Positions 36,855 through 47,853 of a DNA stretch of 64,000 bases are shown one piece after another (the first letter of the stretch is position 1; each line of letters begins with the position of its first letter). The position numbers were made by a program, and so were the translations under genes. This DNA comes from Phytopseudomonas flavescens (GTDB lineage: Bacteria > Pseudomonadota > Gammaproteobacteria > Pseudomonadales > Pseudomonadaceae), in the NCBI RefSeq assembly GCF_900100535.1, contig NZ_FNDG01000002.1, positions 62,001 through 126,000 on the forward strand, given 5' to 3'. The notes under the pieces were generated by a model. The model was not told where the DNA came from. It worked only from the letters and a program-made list of their open reading frames with translations, and did not search any database.

Positions 36855-37772
36855 ATGACAGAGACGGTCAGCTGGATAGCTGTCGACTGGGGGACCTCCC
36901 GGTTGCGTGCGTGGGCGCTGTCGGACGGCGGCGAGATCCTCCAGCGCGCGTCGTCGGCGCGCGGCATGAGCACCCTGGCGGCCGATCAGTTCGAGGGTGC
37001 GCTGCTGGAGCTGATCGACGCCTGGCTGGACCACGGGCGGGTCATCGACGTGGTTGCTTGCGGCATGGTCGGTGCCCGTCAGGGCTGGCGCGAAGCGCCG
37101 TATACCGAAGTGCCCTGTGCACCCCAGGCGATAGAGCGGATGATCAGGCCCGAGGTGAAGGATGCGCGTTTGCGCGTCTCTATCGTCCCGGGGCTGTGTC
37201 AGCGCGCGCCTGCCGATGTATTGCGTGGCGAGGAGACCCAGGTCGCCGGCCTGCTTGCCGAGCAGGCCGATTATCGCGGCATGGTCTGCCTGCCGGGCAC
37301 CCACAGCAAGTGGGTCGAGGTGCGCGACGGCCAGGTGATGGCCTTCCAGACCTTCATGACCGGCGAGCTGTTCGCCTTGCTGAGTCAGCAATCGGTGTTG
37401 CGCCATGGCATGCAGGGTGATGCCCGGCAGTTGGACCAGCAGGCGTTCGATAGCGGTCTGCAGGCCGGGGCAGGGCAGACGCGGCGTCTGCTCGGCGCCT
37501 TGTTCGGACTGCGTGCCGAAGGCTTGCTCGACGGGCTGGGACCGGTTGCCGCGCGTTCCCGGTTGTCCGGGCTGCTGATCGGCGAGGAGCTGGCTGCGCT
37601 GGATGAACGCTGGCGGGGCCAGCAGGTCTGTGTAATCGGTGACGGCGAATCGGCCGAGCGCTACCGCCATGCGCTCGACACGCTGGGGGTGACGGCGCAG
37701 ACCCTGAGCGCCGAGCGCGTCACCCTGGCTGGCCTGAGCGCTGCCCATGAGCACATTCAACGAGGAATCTAG
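36855..37772 (+). CDS. dgoK: 2-keto-3-deoxygalactonate kinase
   Basis: The 305-residue kinase has the DgoK family N-terminus WIAVDWGTSRLRAWAL, ACGMVGARQGWREAPY, LPGTHSKWVEVRDG and TFMTGELFALL. It phosphorylates 2-keto-3-deoxygalactonate at carbon 6. This gene makes D-galactose the best guess for the pathway, since arabonate routes do not need it. The aldolase DgoA that normally sits beside or fused to it is not in this operon. Confidence 0.9.
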   Translation: MTETVSWIAVDWGTSRLRAWALSDGGEILQRASSARGMSTLAADQFEGALLELIDAWLDHGRVIDVVACGMVGARQGWREAPYTEVPCAPQAIERMIRPEVKDARLRVSIVPGLCQRAPADVLRGEETQVAGLLAEQADYRGMVCLPGTHSKWVEVRDGQVMAFQTFMTGELFALLSQQSVLRHGMQGDARQLDQQAFDSGLQAGAGQTRRLLGALFGLRAEGLLDGLGPVAARSRLSGLLIGEELAALDERWRGQQVCVIGDGESAERYRHALDTLGVTAQTLSAERVTLAGLSAAHEHIQRGI

Positions 37773-37774
37773 GC

Positions 37775-38662
37775 ATGGCCGCTACCCCGAATGGCAGCAC
37801 CGAGGCACGTATCGTCGACGCACGCCACTGCACCCTGGGCGAAGGGCCGCTGTGGCACCCGCAGCGTGGGCAGCTGTTCTGGTTCGATATCCTCGGTCGG
37901 CGCCTGCTCAGCCAGCGTGATGGCCAGCCGCTGGAGTGGGCGTTCGACGAGCGGATATCCGCAGCGGGCTGGGTCGATGAGCATGTCCTGCTGATCGCCA
38001 GCGAGACGGCGCTGCTGACCTTCGACCTGGCCACCGGCGTGCGGCAGACGGTCTGCGCCCTCGAGGCGGATAATCCGCTGACCCGCTCCAACGATGGCCG
38101 AGCCGATCCCTGGGGCGGCTTCTGGATCGGCACCATGGGCCTCGATGGCGAGAAGCAGGCCGGCGCCATCTACCGTTACTACCGGGGCGAGCTGCGCCGT
38201 CTGTTCGCGGCTATCAGTATCAGCAATGCCATCTGCTTTTCCCCGGATCGGCGCCATGCCTACTTCGCCGACACCGCACGCCAGCAGATCTGGCGCCAGC
38301 CCCTCGACGAGCAGCATGGCTGGCCACAGGGCGAGGCGCAGCCGTTCATCGATGGCCGGGCGGCCGGGGTCAACCCGGACGGTGCGGTGGTCGACAGCCA
38401 GGGGCGCTTGTGGAACGCGCAATGGGGCGCGTCACGGGTGGCCTGCTATGACCCCGAGGGACACTTTCTGCAGGCGGTAGCCTTCCCGGCTTCGCAGATA
38501 TCCTGTCCGGCATTCGGTGGGCCAGGCTTGTCGACCCTGTTCGCGACCTCGGCGCGCGATGGCCTTGACGACGAGCAACTGGCTGCCGAGCCTCAGGCAG
38601 GCAGGCTGTTTGCAGTGGAGCTGCCCGCACAGGGGCAGGCCGAGCATCGGGTCATCCTCTAG
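37775..38662 (+). CDS. SMP-30/gluconolactonase family sugar lactonase
   Basis: The 295-residue beta-propeller hydrolase has the SMP-30 signatures LGEGPLWHPQRGQLFWFDI, LTRSNDGRADPWGGFWIGTMG with the metal-binding Asn-Asp, and NPDGAVVDSQGRLWNAQWGA. It opens sugar 1,5- or 1,4-lactones produced by the dehydrogenase. There is no signal peptide. It starts 2 bases after dgoK and has GAGGAA upstream, so it is cotranscribed. It is last in the operon; no clear terminator follows. Confidence 0.9.
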   Translation: MAATPNGSTEARIVDARHCTLGEGPLWHPQRGQLFWFDILGRRLLSQRDGQPLEWAFDERISAAGWVDEHVLLIASETALLTFDLATGVRQTVCALEADNPLTRSNDGRADPWGGFWIGTMGLDGEKQAGAIYRYYRGELRRLFAAISISNAICFSPDRRHAYFADTARQQIWRQPLDEQHGWPQGEAQPFIDGRAAGVNPDGAVVDSQGRLWNAQWGASRVACYDPEGHFLQAVAFPASQISCPAFGGPGLSTLFATSARDGLDDEQLAAEPQAGRLFAVELPAQGQAEHRVIL

Positions 38663-38863
38663 GTACTCGAAGCGACGGCAGGCAATACCAGGCAATACAT
38701 CGAAAAATACAGATTGCGCCGGTGTTACGGGTGTCACGCGCGGTTTTCCGCACATTTATCCCTATCAAGCCACTTGTGCAGGTAAATAGCCGGTAAAGAG
38801 GCTTTGCGTCGGGCTCTTGCAGTGCTTATCGTTCACCCTCCCGAAGGCAGTAGCGATTGGCCC

Positions 38864-40078
38864 ATGTCCGAAGTCAACACAACGCGTAGCACTCCATCCT
38901 CCAGGCGCCAGTGGTTCATCGGTCTGCTTCTGCTGGCCGTCGTTATCCTGCTGGTCTGGTGGTTCTGGCCGGCCAAAGCGGCCCCAGAAGAAGACACGGA
39001 CTGGGGATTCAATAATGTGCCGGTGCGCATCGCCCACGTCGAGTCGCGGGACTTTCCCATCGTCCTCAAGGCCCTGGGCACGGTTACCGCCTACAACACC
39101 GCCAACGTGCGCAGCCGCGTGGATGGCCAGTTGGTCAAGGTGCTGTTCAAGGACGGTCAGCCGGTCAAGGCCGGCGACGTGCTGGCGCAGATCGACCCGC
39201 GGCCGTTCGAGATCGCCCTGCAGCAGGCCCAAGGCACGCTGGCGGAAAACCAGGCGCAACTGCGTGCTGCCGAGAAGGACCTGGCGCTGTATCGCGGCCT
39301 GTTCGAGGAGGACTCCATCGCCCGGCAGACCCTGGACACCCAGGAGGCGCTGGTCAACCAGTATCGCGGCACGCTGCAGAACAACCAGGGCGCGGTGGCC
39401 GAAGCCAGGCTGAACCTCGACTTCACCCAGGTGCGTGCGCCCATCGATGGCCGCCTGGGCATCCGCCAGGTCGACCAGGGCAACCTGGTGAACTCCAGTG
39501 ATACCAATCCCATCGTGGTGATCACCCAGACGTTGCCGATTTCCGTCACCTTCACCCTGCCCGAGGCCGAACTGCCGGCCGTACTCGCCCAGGTACGCAA
39601 GGACCGCGAGCTGGTGGTACAGGCCTGGGATCGCGGCGACAACAACAAACTGGCCGACGGCGTGCTGGAAAGCCTGGACAACCAGATCGACACCACCACC
39701 GGTACGGTGAAGCTCAAGGCGCGCTTCGAGAACGCCGAGGAAATGCTGTTCCCCAACCAGTTCGTGAATACCCGTCTGCAGGTTTCCGTGCGCCAGAAGG
39801 CGCTGCTGGTGCCGGTCGCGGCGCTGCAATTCGGCGCCAATGGCACCTTCGTCTACGCCATCGATGGGGAAGACAAGGTGCAGGTTCGCCAGGTCAAGGT
39901 CGGCCCCAGCGACGGCGAGTTCTCGGTGATCGAAGACGGCGTGGCCGCCGACGAGCGAGTGGTGGTCGAGGGCACCGATCGCCTGCGTGACGGCAACAAG
40001 GTCGAGGTGATCGGCGAGGGCACTCGCGAGCCGTCTGCCACCGAGGAAAATGCACCGCGGGTGCGTAGCGCTTCATGA
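38864..40078 (+). CDS. muxA: RND efflux periplasmic adaptor MuxA
   Basis: The 404-residue membrane-fusion protein has one N-terminal anchor ([19 protein letters not shown]), a lipoyl half ([19 protein letters not shown]), a coiled-coil hairpin and the matching lipoyl half ([20 protein letters not shown]). This is the MdtA/MuxA type. In P. aeruginosa MuxABC-OpmB exports aztreonam, novobiocin and macrolides. The ATG at 38864 gives the usual MSEVNTT start. The gene overlaps muxB by 4 bases. No regulator lies beside it. Confidence 0.93.
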   Translation: MSEVNTTRSTPSSRRQWFIGLLLLAVVILLVWWFWPAKAAPEEDTDWGFNNVPVRIAHVESRDFPIVLKALGTVTAYNTANVRSRVDGQLVKVLFKDGQPVKAGDVLAQIDPRPFEIALQQAQGTLAENQAQLRAAEKDLALYRGLFEEDSIARQTLDTQEALVNQYRGTLQNNQGAVAEARLNLDFTQVRAPIDGRLGIRQVDQGNLVNSSDTNPIVVITQTLPISVTFTLPEAELPAVLAQVRKDRELVVQAWDRGDNNKLADGVLESLDNQIDTTTGTVKLKARFENAEEMLFPNQFVNTRLQVSVRQKALLVPVAALQFGANGTFVYAIDGEDKVQVRQVKVGPSDGEFSVIEDGVAADERVVVEGTDRLRDGNKVEVIGEGTREPSATEENAPRVRSAS

Positions 40079-43000
40079 ACGTCTCCCGCCTGTTCATCCT
40101 GCGACCGGTCGCCACCACCCTGATCATGCTGGCGATCTTCCTCAGTGGGGTGATCGCCTACCGGCTGCTGCCGGTTTCCGCGCTACCCGAGGTCGACTAC
40201 CCGACCATCCGGGTGATGACCCTGTACCCGGGCGCCAGCCCGGATGTGATGACCAGCGCGGTGACGGCGCCCCTGGAGCGTCAGTTCGGCCAGATGGCCG
40301 GGCTGCAGCAGATGTCGTCGACCAGCTCCGGTGGCGCGTCGGTGATCACCCTGCGCTTCAACCTGGACGTGCAGCTGGACGTGGCCGAGCAGGAAGTGCA
40401 GGCGGCGATCAACGGCGCCACCAACCTGCTGCCGGACGACTTGCCGGCGCCGCCGGTGTACAACAAGGTCAATCCCGCCGACACCCCGGTGCTGACCCTG
40501 GCGGTGACCTCCAACGAGCTGCCGCTGCCCCAGGTCAACGATCTGGTCGACACCCGGCTGGCGCAGAAACTGGCACAGACCACCGGTGTCGGCCTGGTCT
40601 CCCTGGCCGGTGGCCAGCGTCCGGCCGTGCGCATTCGCGTCAATCCCGAGGCGCTGGCGGCCTATGGCCTCAATCTGTCCGACGTGCGCACGCTGATCAA
40701 CGCCAGCAACGTCAATCAGCCCAAGGGCAATTTCGACGGCCCGACCCGGGTCACCCAGCTCGATGCCAACGACCAGCTGCGTTCTGCCGACGAGTACCGC
40801 GACCTGATCCTCGCCTATACCAATGGTGGCGCGCTGCGCCTGCGTGATGTCGCGTCGATCGTCGATGGCGCGGAAAACCAGCGCCTGGCCGCCTGGGCCA
40901 ACCGCAATGCGGCGGTGCTGGTCAACGTGCAGCGCCAGCCGGGCGCCAACGTCATCGACGTGGTGGATCGCATCCAGACCCTGCTGCCTCACCTGACCCA
41001 GGGCCTGCCGGCCAGTGTCGAGGTGACGGTGCTCACCGACCGTACCCAGACCATCCGTGCCGCGGTGCGCGACGTGCAATACGAACTGATGCTGGCCATC
41101 GCCCTGGTGGTGATGGTCACCTTCCTGTTCCTGCGCAAGGTCTCGGCGACGCTGATTCCTTCGGTGGTGGTGCCGCTGTCGCTGATCGGTACCTTCGGCG
41201 TGATGTACCTGGCCGGCTTCACGGTCAACAACCTGACGCTGATGGCGTTGACCATTGCCACCGGCTTCGTGGTCGACGATGCCATCGTCATGCTGGAGAA
41301 CATCGCCCGTCATCTGGAAGAGGGCGAGACACCCCTGAACGCGGCGCTCAAGGGTGCCAGGCAGATCGGCTTCACCCTGGTGTCGCTGACCCTGTCGCTG
41401 ATCGCCGTGCTGATCCCGCTGCTGTTCATGGCCGATGTCGTGGGGCGGCTGTTCCGCGAATTCGCCATCACCCTGGCGGTGGCCATCCTCATTTCTCTGG
41501 TGATTTCCCTGACCCTGACGCCGATGATGTGCGCGCGTCTGCTCAGGCATGAGCCGCAGGCGCAGCAGGGGCGGTTCTACACCGCCAGCGGCGCGGTCAT
41601 CGATCGCCTGATCGAACGCTACTCGGTTGGCCTGCGCTGGGTGCTGCGCCATCAGCCGCTGACCCTGCTGTTGGCCATTGGTACCATGGCGCTCACGGTG
41701 GTGCTCTACCTGGCGGTGCCCAAGGGCTTTTTCCCGGTGCAGGACACCGGGGTGATCCAGGGCATTTCCGAGGCGCCTCAGTCGATTTCCTTCTCGGCCA
41801 TGAGCGAGCGCCAGCAACGCCTGGCTGACGTGATTCTCAAGGATCCGGCGGTCACCAGCCTGTCTTCCTACATCGGTGTGGACGGTGACAACCCGACCCT
41901 GAACAGCGGGCGCATGCTGATCAACCTCAAGCCCCATGCCGAACGTGACCTCAGCGCCGCCCAGGTGATCGAGCGGTTGCGTCCGGAACTGGCCAAACTG
42001 AGTGGCATCGAGCTGTTCCTGCAGCCGGTGCAGGATCTCTCCATCGAGGATCGGGTCAGCCGCACCCAGTTCCAGTTCAGCGTCGAGTCCCCCGACCCCG
42101 CGATGCTGGAAACCTGGTCGAACAAGCTGGTCGAGGCGTTGCGTCGGCAGCCCGAGCTGAGTGACGTCACCAGCGACCTGCAGAGCCGTGGCCTGCAGGC
42201 GTACCTGAAGATCGACCGCGACCTGGCCGGGCGTCTCGGCGTCAGTGTCGCGGCAATCGACGATGCGCTCTACGACGCCTTCGGCCAGCGGCAGATTTCC
42301 ACCATCTACACCCAGGCCAGCCAGTATCGCGTGGTACTGGAAAGCGCCGATGGTGGCAGCATCGGGCCGGCGGCTCTACGCCAGATCCATGTCGCCACCG
42401 CCGAGGGTGGCCAGGTGCCGCTGTCGTCCCTGGCCCAGGTCGAGGAGCGGGCGGCGAGCCTGCTGATCAACCATATCGGCCAGTTCCCGGCGGCCACGCT
42501 GTCGTTCAACCTCAGCCCTGGCGTCGCCCTGGGCGATGCGGTGGCGGTGATCGAACGGGTGCAGCAGGACATTCAGATGCCGGTCAGCGTCCAGGTGAAC
42601 TTCCAGGGCGCCGCCGAGGCCTTCCGCGCCTCGCTGTCGTCCACGCTGCTGCTCATCCTGGCGGCCATCGTCACCATGTACATCGTGCTCGGCGTGCTCT
42701 ACGAGAGCTATATCCACCCGATCACCATCCTTTCCACGCTGCCGTCGGCGGGCGTCGGTGCCTTGCTGGCGCTGCTGTTGACCGGCAACGACCTGGGGCT
42801 GATCGCGATCATCGGCATCATCCTGCTGATCGGCATCGTCAAGAAGAACGCCATCATGATGATCGACTTCGCCCTCGAGGCGGAGCGACAGCAGGGCATG
42901 ACCCCTCACGATGCGATCTACCAGGCGGCGCTGCTGCGTTTCCGGCCGATTCTGATGACCACCCTGGCGGCGCTGTTCGGTGCCGTTCCGTTGATGCTGG

Positions 43001-43167
43001 CGTCGGGCTCCGGCGCCGAGCTGCGTCAGCCCCTGGGCCTGGTGATGGTCGGCGGCCTGCTGCTCAGCCAGGTGCTCACCCTGTTCACCACGCCGGTGAT
43101 CTACCTGTACTTCGACCGCCTGGCGCGGCGTGTCAGTGGCCGCAGCGCCGCGGGCGTGCCGACATGA
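40075..43167 (+). CDS. muxB: RND efflux transporter MuxB
   Basis: The 1030-residue inner-membrane pump has twelve expected helices, the N-terminal [20 protein letters not shown], and the proton-relay region [16 protein letters not shown] in helix 4 with two aspartates. A second RND pump gene follows, so the pump is probably a MuxB/MuxC hetero-oligomer like MdtBC. Internal duplication and length are normal. It starts ATGA over the muxA stop. Confidence 0.94.
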   Translation: MNVSRLFILRPVATTLIMLAIFLSGVIAYRLLPVSALPEVDYPTIRVMTLYPGASPDVMTSAVTAPLERQFGQMAGLQQMSSTSSGGASVITLRFNLDVQLDVAEQEVQAAINGATNLLPDDLPAPPVYNKVNPADTPVLTLAVTSNELPLPQVNDLVDTRLAQKLAQTTGVGLVSLAGGQRPAVRIRVNPEALAAYGLNLSDVRTLINASNVNQPKGNFDGPTRVTQLDANDQLRSADEYRDLILAYTNGGALRLRDVASIVDGAENQRLAAWANRNAAVLVNVQRQPGANVIDVVDRIQTLLPHLTQGLPASVEVTVLTDRTQTIRAAVRDVQYELMLAIALVVMVTFLFLRKVSATLIPSVVVPLSLIGTFGVMYLAGFTVNNLTLMALTIATGFVVDDAIVMLENIARHLEEGETPLNAALKGARQIGFTLVSLTLSLIAVLIPLLFMADVVGRLFREFAITLAVAILISLVISLTLTPMMCARLLRHEPQAQQGRFYTASGAVIDRLIERYSVGLRWVLRHQPLTLLLAIGTMALTVVLYLAVPKGFFPVQDTGVIQGISEAPQSISFSAMSERQQRLADVILKDPAVTSLSSYIGVDGDNPTLNSGRMLINLKPHAERDLSAAQVIERLRPELAKLSGIELFLQPVQDLSIEDRVSRTQFQFSVESPDPAMLETWSNKLVEALRRQPELSDVTSDLQSRGLQAYLKIDRDLAGRLGVSVAAIDDALYDAFGQRQISTIYTQASQYRVVLESADGGSIGPAALRQIHVATAEGGQVPLSSLAQVEERAASLLINHIGQFPAATLSFNLSPGVALGDAVAVIERVQQDIQMPVSVQVNFQGAAEAFRASLSSTLLLILAAIVTMYIVLGVLYESYIHPITILSTLPSAGVGALLALLLTGNDLGLIAIIGIILLIGIVKKNAIMMIDFALEAERQQGMTPHDAIYQAALLRFRPILMTTLAALFGAVPLMLASGSGAELRQPLGLVMVGGLLLSQVLTLFTTPVIYLYFDRLARRVSGRSAAGVPT

Positions 43168-43198
43168 TGGCCGCTGGGCAGGTGTGGGGCGTCGCGGC

Positions 43199-46100
43199 AT
43201 GAACCTCTCGGCACCTTTCATCCGGCGTCCGGTGGCGACCCTGCTGCTGAGCCTGGCGATCATGCTGCTCGGTGGCGTCAGCTTCGGCCTGCTGCCGGTG
43301 GCGCCACTGCCGAACATGGACTTCCCGGTGATCACCGTGCAGGCCAGCCTGCCCGGTGCCAGCCCGCAGGTGATGGCGGCCACGGTGGCCACGCCGCTGG
43401 AGCGCTCGCTGGGTGCCATCGCCGGGGTCAGCCAGATGAACAGCAACAGCAGCCAGGGCAGTACGCGGATCATGATCGAGTTCGATCTGGATCGCGATAT
43501 CAATGCCGCGGCGCGGGAGGTGCAGGCGGCGATCAACGCCTCCCGCGAGCTGCTGCCCAGCGGCATGCGCAGCATGCCCACCTACCGCAAGATCAATCCG
43601 TCCCAGGCGCCGATCATGGTGCTGTCGCTGACTTCCACGGTGCTCGACAAGGGCCAGCTGTACGACGTCGCCTCGACCATCGTCGGCCAGAAACTGTCGC
43701 AGATCAGCGGCGTCGGTGAAGTGCAGATCGGCGGCAGCTCGCTGCCTGCCGTGCGGGTGGCGCTGGAGCCACGCTTGCTGGATCAGTACGGTGTGGCACT
43801 GGACGACGTGCGGGCGACCATCGCAGCAGGCAATGCCAAGCGACCCAAGGGCGCCGTCGAGGACGCGCAGCGCCACTGGCAGGTGCAGGCCAATGACCAG
43901 TTGGAGCGCGCCGCCGACTACCAGCCGATGATCATCCGCTACCAGGACGGTGCGGCGATCCGCCTCGGTGATGTCGCCCAGGTCACCGATGGCGTGCAGG
44001 ACCGTTACAACAGCGGCTTCTACAACGACAAACAGGCCGTTCTGGTGGTGGTGAACCGGCAGAGCGGGGCGAACATCATCGAAACCGTCGCCGGTATCCG
44101 TGCCCTGCTGCCTGAATTGCGCGAGGTGATTCCGGCCAGCGCCAACCTGGAAGTGGCCATGGATCGCTCGCCGGTGATCCGCGCCACCCTCAAGGAAGCC
44201 GAACATACCCTGCTGATCGCCGTGGCGCTGGTGATCCTGGTGGTCTTCGCCTTTCTCGGACGCTGGCGCTCGGCGCTGATTCCCGCGTTGGCAGTGCCGG
44301 TCTCGCTGGTCGGCTCGTTCGCGGCGATGTACCTGCTGGGGTTCTCGCTGAACAACCTGTCGCTGATGGCGCTGATCATCGCCACCGGCCTGGTTGTGGA
44401 CGACGCCATCGTCGTGCTCGAGAACATTTCCCGGCACATCGAGGCGGGTGAAACGCCCATGGCCGCGGCCTTCAAGGGATCTCGCGAGGTGGGCTTCACG
44501 CTGTTGTCGATGAACGTCTCGCTGGTGGCGGTGTTTCTTTCCATCTTGTTCATGGGCGGGCTGGTCGAGCGGTTGTTCCGCGAGTTCTCCATCACCCTGG
44601 CGGTGGCCATCGTGATTTCCCTGCTGGTGTCGCTGACGCTCACGCCGATGCTCTGCGCGCGCTGGCTGAAGCCAGAACCCGAGCGGCAGGAGCACCGGGC
44701 AGGGCGCCTGCAGGCCTTGGGGGCGCGCATAATGCGCGGCTACGCGCGCAGCCTGGACTGGGCGCTGCGGCATTCCCTGCTGATGCTGATCAGCCTGCTG
44801 GCGACCATCGCGCTGAATGTCGTGCTGTTCGTCATCGTCCCCAAGACCTTCATGCCGCAACAGGATACCGGCCAGTTGATGGGCTTCATTCGGGGCGACA
44901 ACGGGCTGTCGTTCCAGGTCATGCAGCCGAAGATGGAAGCCTATCGTCGCTCGATCCTGGCGGACCCGGCCGTTGAGAGCGTGGCGGGTTTCATCGGCGG
45001 CAGCAGTGGTATCAACAACGCGATCATGATCGTGCGCCTCAAACCCATGAACGAACGCGACCTGTCCGCTCAGCAGGTGATCGATCGTTTGCGCAAGAAT
45101 GCGCCGAAGATTCCGGGTGGGCGCATGTTCCTCATGCCCGACCAGGATCTGCAGGTCGGCGGCCGCCAGGGGCGTAGTTCCGAGAACGAGTACATGCTGA
45201 TGTCCGGCGATCTCGATGCGCTGCGCGAGTGGTTGCCAAAGGTGCGCGAGGCGCTGCGAGCCCTGCCGGAGCTGACCGATATCGACGCCAGCGAAGACGG
45301 TGGCGCGCCGCAGATCCGTCTGGTGGTCGACCGTGACGAGGCCAAACGCCTGGGCATCGACATGAGTCTGGTGACCGGCGTGCTCAACAACGCGTTCAGC
45401 CAGCGGCAGATCTCTACCATCTACGACAGCCTCAACCAGTACAGCGTGGTCATGGAGATCAACCCGCGCTATGCCCAGAGCCCCGAAGCCCTGGCGCAGA
45501 TCCAGCTGATCACCGCAGACGGCGCGCGGGTACCGCTGTCGGCCATCGCGCACTGGGAGCGCAGCCTCGAAGACGACCGCGTCAGCCACCAGGGCCAGTT
45601 CGCGGTGGAGAACATCGGTTTCTCGCTGGCCGAGGGCGTCAGCCTCGACCAGGCAACCGCTGCCATCGACCGCGCCGTGGCGCTCATCAGTTTGCCCACC
45701 GAGGTGCAGGGCATGATGGGTGGCACGGGGGGGGCCTTCCAGCAGACGCAGAAGAACCAGCCCTGGATGATCCTCATGGCGCTGGTGGTGGTGTACATCG
45801 TGCTCGGCATTCTCTACGAGAGTTACGTGCACCCGCTGACCATCCTCTCGACGCTGCCCTCGGCCGGCGTGGGTGCCTTGCTCGCGCTGCAACTGCTCAA
45901 TACCGAGTTCAGCCTGATCTCGCTGCTGGGGCTGTTCCTGCTGATCGGGGTGGTGAAGAAGAACGCCATCCTGATGGTCGACCTGGCGCTGCAGCTGGAG
46001 CGCAACGAGCACCTCAGCCCGGCCGACTCGATCCGTCGTGCCTGCCTGCTGCGCTTCCGGCCGATCATGATGACCACCCTGGCGGCCTTGCTTGGCGCCT

Positions 46101-46300
46101 TGCCACTGATGTTCGGCAGCGCCGAGGGTTCGGAAATGCGCCAGCCGCTGGGCATCACCATCGTCGGTGGCCTGATCCTCAGCCAGATCCTCACGCTTTA
46201 CACCACGCCGGTGGTCTACCTCTACCTCGATCGCCTGCGCCACCGGGTCAACCGCTGGCGTGGCGTGCGTACCGATGCCGCTTTGGAAACGCCTCTATGA
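43199..46300 (+). CDS. muxC: RND efflux transporter MuxC
   Basis: The 1033-residue protein is the second RND subunit, beginning MNLSAPFIRRPVATLLLSLA with ATGLVVDDAIVVLENI in helix 4 and VLGILYESYVHPLTILSTLP near the C-terminus. Start 43199 is chosen because this is the normal RND N-terminus; the frame is open 69 bases upstream. It lies 31 bases after muxB and overlaps opmB by 4 bases. Confidence 0.94.
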   Translation: MNLSAPFIRRPVATLLLSLAIMLLGGVSFGLLPVAPLPNMDFPVITVQASLPGASPQVMAATVATPLERSLGAIAGVSQMNSNSSQGSTRIMIEFDLDRDINAAAREVQAAINASRELLPSGMRSMPTYRKINPSQAPIMVLSLTSTVLDKGQLYDVASTIVGQKLSQISGVGEVQIGGSSLPAVRVALEPRLLDQYGVALDDVRATIAAGNAKRPKGAVEDAQRHWQVQANDQLERAADYQPMIIRYQDGAAIRLGDVAQVTDGVQDRYNSGFYNDKQAVLVVVNRQSGANIIETVAGIRALLPELREVIPASANLEVAMDRSPVIRATLKEAEHTLLIAVALVILVVFAFLGRWRSALIPALAVPVSLVGSFAAMYLLGFSLNNLSLMALIIATGLVVDDAIVVLENISRHIEAGETPMAAAFKGSREVGFTLLSMNVSLVAVFLSILFMGGLVERLFREFSITLAVAIVISLLVSLTLTPMLCARWLKPEPERQEHRAGRLQALGARIMRGYARSLDWALRHSLLMLISLLATIALNVVLFVIVPKTFMPQQDTGQLMGFIRGDNGLSFQVMQPKMEAYRRSILADPAVESVAGFIGGSSGINNAIMIVRLKPMNERDLSAQQVIDRLRKNAPKIPGGRMFLMPDQDLQVGGRQGRSSENEYMLMSGDLDALREWLPKVREALRALPELTDIDASEDGGAPQIRLVVDRDEAKRLGIDMSLVTGVLNNAFSQRQISTIYDSLNQYSVVMEINPRYAQSPEALAQIQLITADGARVPLSAIAHWERSLEDDRVSHQGQFAVENIGFSLAEGVSLDQATAAIDRAVALISLPTEVQGMMGGTGGAFQQTQKNQPWMILMALVVVYIVLGILYESYVHPLTILSTLPSAGVGALLALQLLNTEFSLISLLGLFLLIGVVKKNAILMVDLALQLERNEHLSPADSIRRACLLRFRPIMMTTLAALLGALPLMFGSAEGSEMRQPLGITIVGGLILSQILTLYTTPVVYLYLDRLRHRVNRWRGVRTDAALETPL

Positions 46301-47760
46301 CTCATGCAACCCGCCGTACTCTTGGCCTGCTGGCGCTCAGCGTCGCCCTGGCCGGCTGCGCCATCGGGCCGGATTATCAGCGCCCGGAAATCAGCACCCC
46401 GGCGCAGTTCAAGCAGGCCGAAGGCTGGAAGGCCGCGGTGCCTGCCGACGCGCTCGAGCGCGGCACCTGGTGGGAGCTGTATGGCGATGGCGAGCTGAAT
46501 GCGCTGGTCGGCCGGCTGAACGTCTCCAACCAGAACCTAGCCGCCTCCGAAGCCCAGTACCGCCAGGCCCGGGCGTTGCTGCGCAGCGGCCGTGCGGCCT
46601 TCTTCCCGACCCTGTCGACCAGTGCCGGCATGACCCGTGCCGGGCAGGGCGGTGGAGACAGTACGCTGCGTACCTCCGATGGCATCGCCAGCGGCGGTTC
46701 CAACTCGGCGAGCATCTCGAAGAGCTACGACCTGAGCCTCAACGCCAGCTGGGAGCTGGATGTATGGGGCAAGCTGCGGCGCGGCCTGGAGTCCAACCGT
46801 GCGGCTTTCGAGGCCAGCGCGGCCGATCTCGCGGCCCTGCGCCTGAGCCTGCAAGCCGAGCTGGTGCAGAGCTACCTGCAATTGCGTGTACTGGATGAGC
46901 AGCAACGCTTGCTGGACGCCACGGTGGCCGCCTACCAGCGTTCGCTGCGCCTGACCGAAAACCAGTACCGCGCCGGCATCGTGCCGCGCTCCGACGTTGC
47001 CCAGGCGCTGACCCAACTGCGCAGCACCGAGGCCCAGGCCATCGACCTGCAATGGCAGCGTGCGCAGCTCGAGCATGCCATTGCCGTGCTGATCGGCGTG
47101 CCGCCCAATGAGGTGAGCATCGCTCGCCGGGAAAGCCTTCCGGCGCTACCGCAGGTGCCGGCGAGCGTGCCCTCGCACATGCTGGAACGTCGCCCAGATG
47201 TGGCTGCAGCCGAGCGCCGGGTGATCGCCGCGAATGCCGAGATCGGCGTGGCAAAGGCTGCCTGGTTCCCGGACCTCACCCTGTCCGCCAGCGGTGGTTA
47301 CCGTGGCAGCAGCTTTGCCGACTGGGTCAACCTGCCCAATCGTTTCTGGTCGGTGGGGCCACAGCTGGCCCTGACCCTGTTCGACGGCGGCCGCCGCAGC
47401 GCCGAGAGTGAGCGGGTCGAGGCCGCTTACGAGCAGACCGTCGCGCAGTATCGCCAGGCCGTGCTCGACAGCTTCCGCGAGGTCGAGGATTACCTGGTGC
47501 AGCAGCGTGTGCTGGGCCGCGAGGCCGAGGTGCAGTCGCAAGCGCTGGATGCCGCACGTGAATCCCTGCGCCTGATCGAAAACCAGTATCGCGCCGGCAC
47601 CGTGGACTACAACAGCGTGGTCAACGTGCAGGCCACGGCGCTGAGCAACGAGCGCAACAGCCTGACGCTGCTCGGTAGCCGCCTGACCGCCAGCGTGCAG
47701 CTGATCGCCGCCCTGGGCGGCGGTTGGGATGTACAGCAGCTCGAAGAGAGCGACGAGTAA
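46297..47760 (+). CDS. opmB: Outer-membrane efflux factor OpmB
   Basis: The 487-residue TolC/OprM-type lipoprotein has a signal ending in the lipobox ALAGC (acylated Cys near residue 21), then GPDYQRPEI, the periplasmic helical repeats with paired QYRAGIVPRSDVAQA and QYRAGTVDYNSVVNVQ, and TLFDGGRR. It would form the exit duct for MuxABC. It overlaps muxC by ATGA. The following gap holds a REP-like inverted repeat. Confidence 0.94.
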   Translation: MTHATRRTLGLLALSVALAGCAIGPDYQRPEISTPAQFKQAEGWKAAVPADALERGTWWELYGDGELNALVGRLNVSNQNLAASEAQYRQARALLRSGRAAFFPTLSTSAGMTRAGQGGGDSTLRTSDGIASGGSNSASISKSYDLSLNASWELDVWGKLRRGLESNRAAFEASAADLAALRLSLQAELVQSYLQLRVLDEQQRLLDATVAAYQRSLRLTENQYRAGIVPRSDVAQALTQLRSTEAQAIDLQWQRAQLEHAIAVLIGVPPNEVSIARRESLPALPQVPASVPSHMLERRPDVAAAERRVIAANAEIGVAKAAWFPDLTLSASGGYRGSSFADWVNLPNRFWSVGPQLALTLFDGGRRSAESERVEAAYEQTVAQYRQAVLDSFREVEDYLVQQRVLGREAEVQSQALDAARESLRLIENQYRAGTVDYNSVVNVQATALSNERNSLTLLGSRLTASVQLIAALGGGWDVQQLEESDE

Positions 47761-47769
47761 ACGTGATCC

Positions 47770-47849
47770 GTAGCCCGGGTTGGCCGCAGGCGTAACCCGG
47801 GATCCCTGGTGAGTCGATCCCGGGTGTCGCTGCGCTCGACCCGGGCTAC
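47770..47849. repeat. REP-like inverted repeat between opmB and the reductase gene
   Basis: GTAGCCCGGGT (47770-47780) and ACCCGGGCTAC (47839-47849) are perfectly inverted, with further ACCCGGGAT and ATCCCGGGT pieces inside. This is the form of the GTAGCCCGGGT repeats common in Pseudomonas intergenic regions. Placed between two convergent genes, it may stabilise or end transcripts. Confidence 0.75.
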
Positions 47850-47853
47850 TGGA

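Noticed and set aside
38676..38700. Direct repeat CAGGCAATAC after the lactonase gene
   Set aside because: Two 10-base copies in tandem at a gene end; too short to support a functional claim.
43133..46243. Open frame of about 1036 codons antisense to muxC
   Set aside because: His/Gln/Arg-rich shadow with no motif.
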